Source: Polytrichum commune
Taxonomy: Eukaryota; Streptophyta; Polytrichopsida; Polytrichales; Polytrichaceae
NCBI GenBank assembly: GCA_950295325.1
Contig: OX485803.1
Span: 60,031,554-60,095,553 of the forward strand
Direction: 5' to 3'
DNA length: 64,000 nt
Position 1 is the stretch's first letter. Every line of letters starts with the position of its first letter. Of the stretch, positions 62,801 through 64,000 are shown one piece after another. The position numbers and the translations under genes are program-made. The notes beneath the pieces are model-generated. The model was given only the letters and a program-made list of their open reading frames with translations, did not search any database and was not told where the DNA came from.

Positions 62801-63549
62801 GCAACCACAGTAAAATATAATTATTGTACTTTTTCATTGTAGTTTTTACCAGCAAAGGTCAATTTGGTTGTTTGGACTTTTAAAAACATTCACATCTTTA
62901 CTAGGTAAAACGCTACATTAGTAGTAAATAGATATAGCATTCTGTAACTCCGAATAGTAAGTGACACAAATTACAATATTTCGTGTAGTGGTAAAATCAT
63001 ATGCAACCAATATCAATTTCTAAAGTCGTTTTTAGCAACGAACCTTCCACTATCTAGTAGGGGTCCATTAAAGTTGGATTTTTAGGTGAGAATCGTCATA
63101 TAATTACTCTTATTGTAGGTGAGAGTCTTCTAGTAGTGTGGGTATTGTTCACTTTTTTTAGAGCACTTCTTATACTGCCTCGATGAGCGGGTAGATCCTA
63201 GTTTAGCCACTGTGATTGGCCAAAGTTGGCGCTTTTCTTAAAGCATTCTTACACCCTTCCTACACTCCACTATGATTGGCCAAAGTGGGGCTATATTGTA
63301 CTTATTGCCGCATATGATTAGTCACTTTCTAGCAATGGCTTACTTAATGGCACCGTTGCACCCACTTGTTGATGGTTTAAAGATGAAAAATATGTGTGGC
63401 CAAATAGTTGGTGCTACTTTTAGGCACGCTTACCTCATCATTGTGGAGGTTTTCCCATTCCAAATAAATATCTTGGATATAGTGCTAGAATAATCATTTT
63501 GACAAATCCTTCCAATGACATGAAATGAAATTGAATTCAAAATCTAGGA
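62801..63549. other. No gene seen
   Basis: AT-rich. 'tatgattggccaaagt' appears twice (about 63211 and 63271), a small local repeat. Confidence 0.5.
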
Positions 63550-63690
63550 TATCAATATATGAGGACTAGACTTACATCAAGATGGTGTTAAAAAGGGCTA
63601 ATTCGCTAGAGTAACATAGTGTAGTGGCCTCTGTGAGACAACAAGTTATCAAAAAACAATGGTCCACTTGGAAGAAAGGCTTGAGAGTGC
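63550..63690 (+). repeat. Dispersed repeat (partner near 40640-40740)
   Basis: See the partner. Both pieces may be ends of one unidentified element. Confidence 0.5.
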
Positions 63691-64000
63691 CCAATACTAC
63701 ATTATGAAATAGTAACACAATCAACTCAACTCTCAAGTTAACCACAACTATTTATGATAAATATTGTGAACATTTGTATAGTGCGACTCACCCTTCGTAG
63801 CCCTATAGTTTGGTCCACAACACACACCAATTGGCAAAAAAATAGCGTCCAACTCTGGTTACACTTGAATTTTCAAGCATTCATTAGGTTTTCATTCTTT
63901 CACTAGGCTAGTCTCGAGTAGGGTATCAATCATAACCAATTGATAATGTGAATGCAAAGTGCATAAATTGACTTCCTAATTCTAAGAACCAATGGGGAAA

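Overview
The window is nuclear DNA of a land plant. The two intact genes have GT-AG introns and encode plant-typical proteins: an ARID + HMG-box DNA-binding protein, and a macro + Sec14-like (CRAL-TRIO) protein of the GDAP2 type. The remainder is AT-rich and full of decayed retrotransposons and repeats. The sequence alone does not fix the species. The many old LINE and LTR pieces beside genes with short introns suggest a mid-to-large plant genome, possibly a seedless plant, but this is inference.

Layout. 1-43.6 kb is gene-poor and repeat-rich. It holds a minus-strand LINE fragment (3.2-3.66 kb); a plus-strand LINE C-terminus with an RNase H region and a possible nuclease-like tail (about 8.9-10.5 kb); tandem repeats (10.7-11.5 kb); a minus-strand transposase-like coding remnant (15.7-17.5 kb); a TAGCTAG-rich stretch with an acidic ORF (19.1-19.9 kb); and an unrecognised, apparently spliced minus-strand gene remnant (26.2-28.06 kb). 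A Ty1-copia pol remnant (31.1-34.7 kb) is interrupted by a 1,792-bp solo LTR with TG...CA ends and a perfect 5-bp target-site duplication. A transposase-like fragment follows (36.3-36.8 kb), then a longer plus-strand LINE remnant with YVDD and a zinc-knuckle-like region (38.2-39.8 kb), of the same family as the 3.2 kb fragment.

43.7-48.4 kb is the minus-strand ARID-HMG gene: six coding exons, 513 aa. Its first intron contains a tandem triplication that has copied the 3' end of exon 1 and its splice donor. 48.2-49.35 kb is a GC-rich 5' region. 49.4-55 kb is AT-rich and shows no gene. 56.06-61.6 kb is the plus-strand GDAP2-type gene: fifteen coding exons, 565 aa, behind a purine-rich 5' region with candidate uORFs. 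The two genes are transcribed divergently about 7.6 kb apart and nothing suggests a shared function. 61.6-64 kb is 3' flank and dispersed repeat.

No rRNA, tRNA, CRISPR or bacterial-type feature was seen. The most unusual structures are the solo LTR with its repeated CTATAG-core motif and the exon-capturing triplication in the ARID-HMG gene. All exon models come from reading frames and splice consensus by eye, without transcript data.
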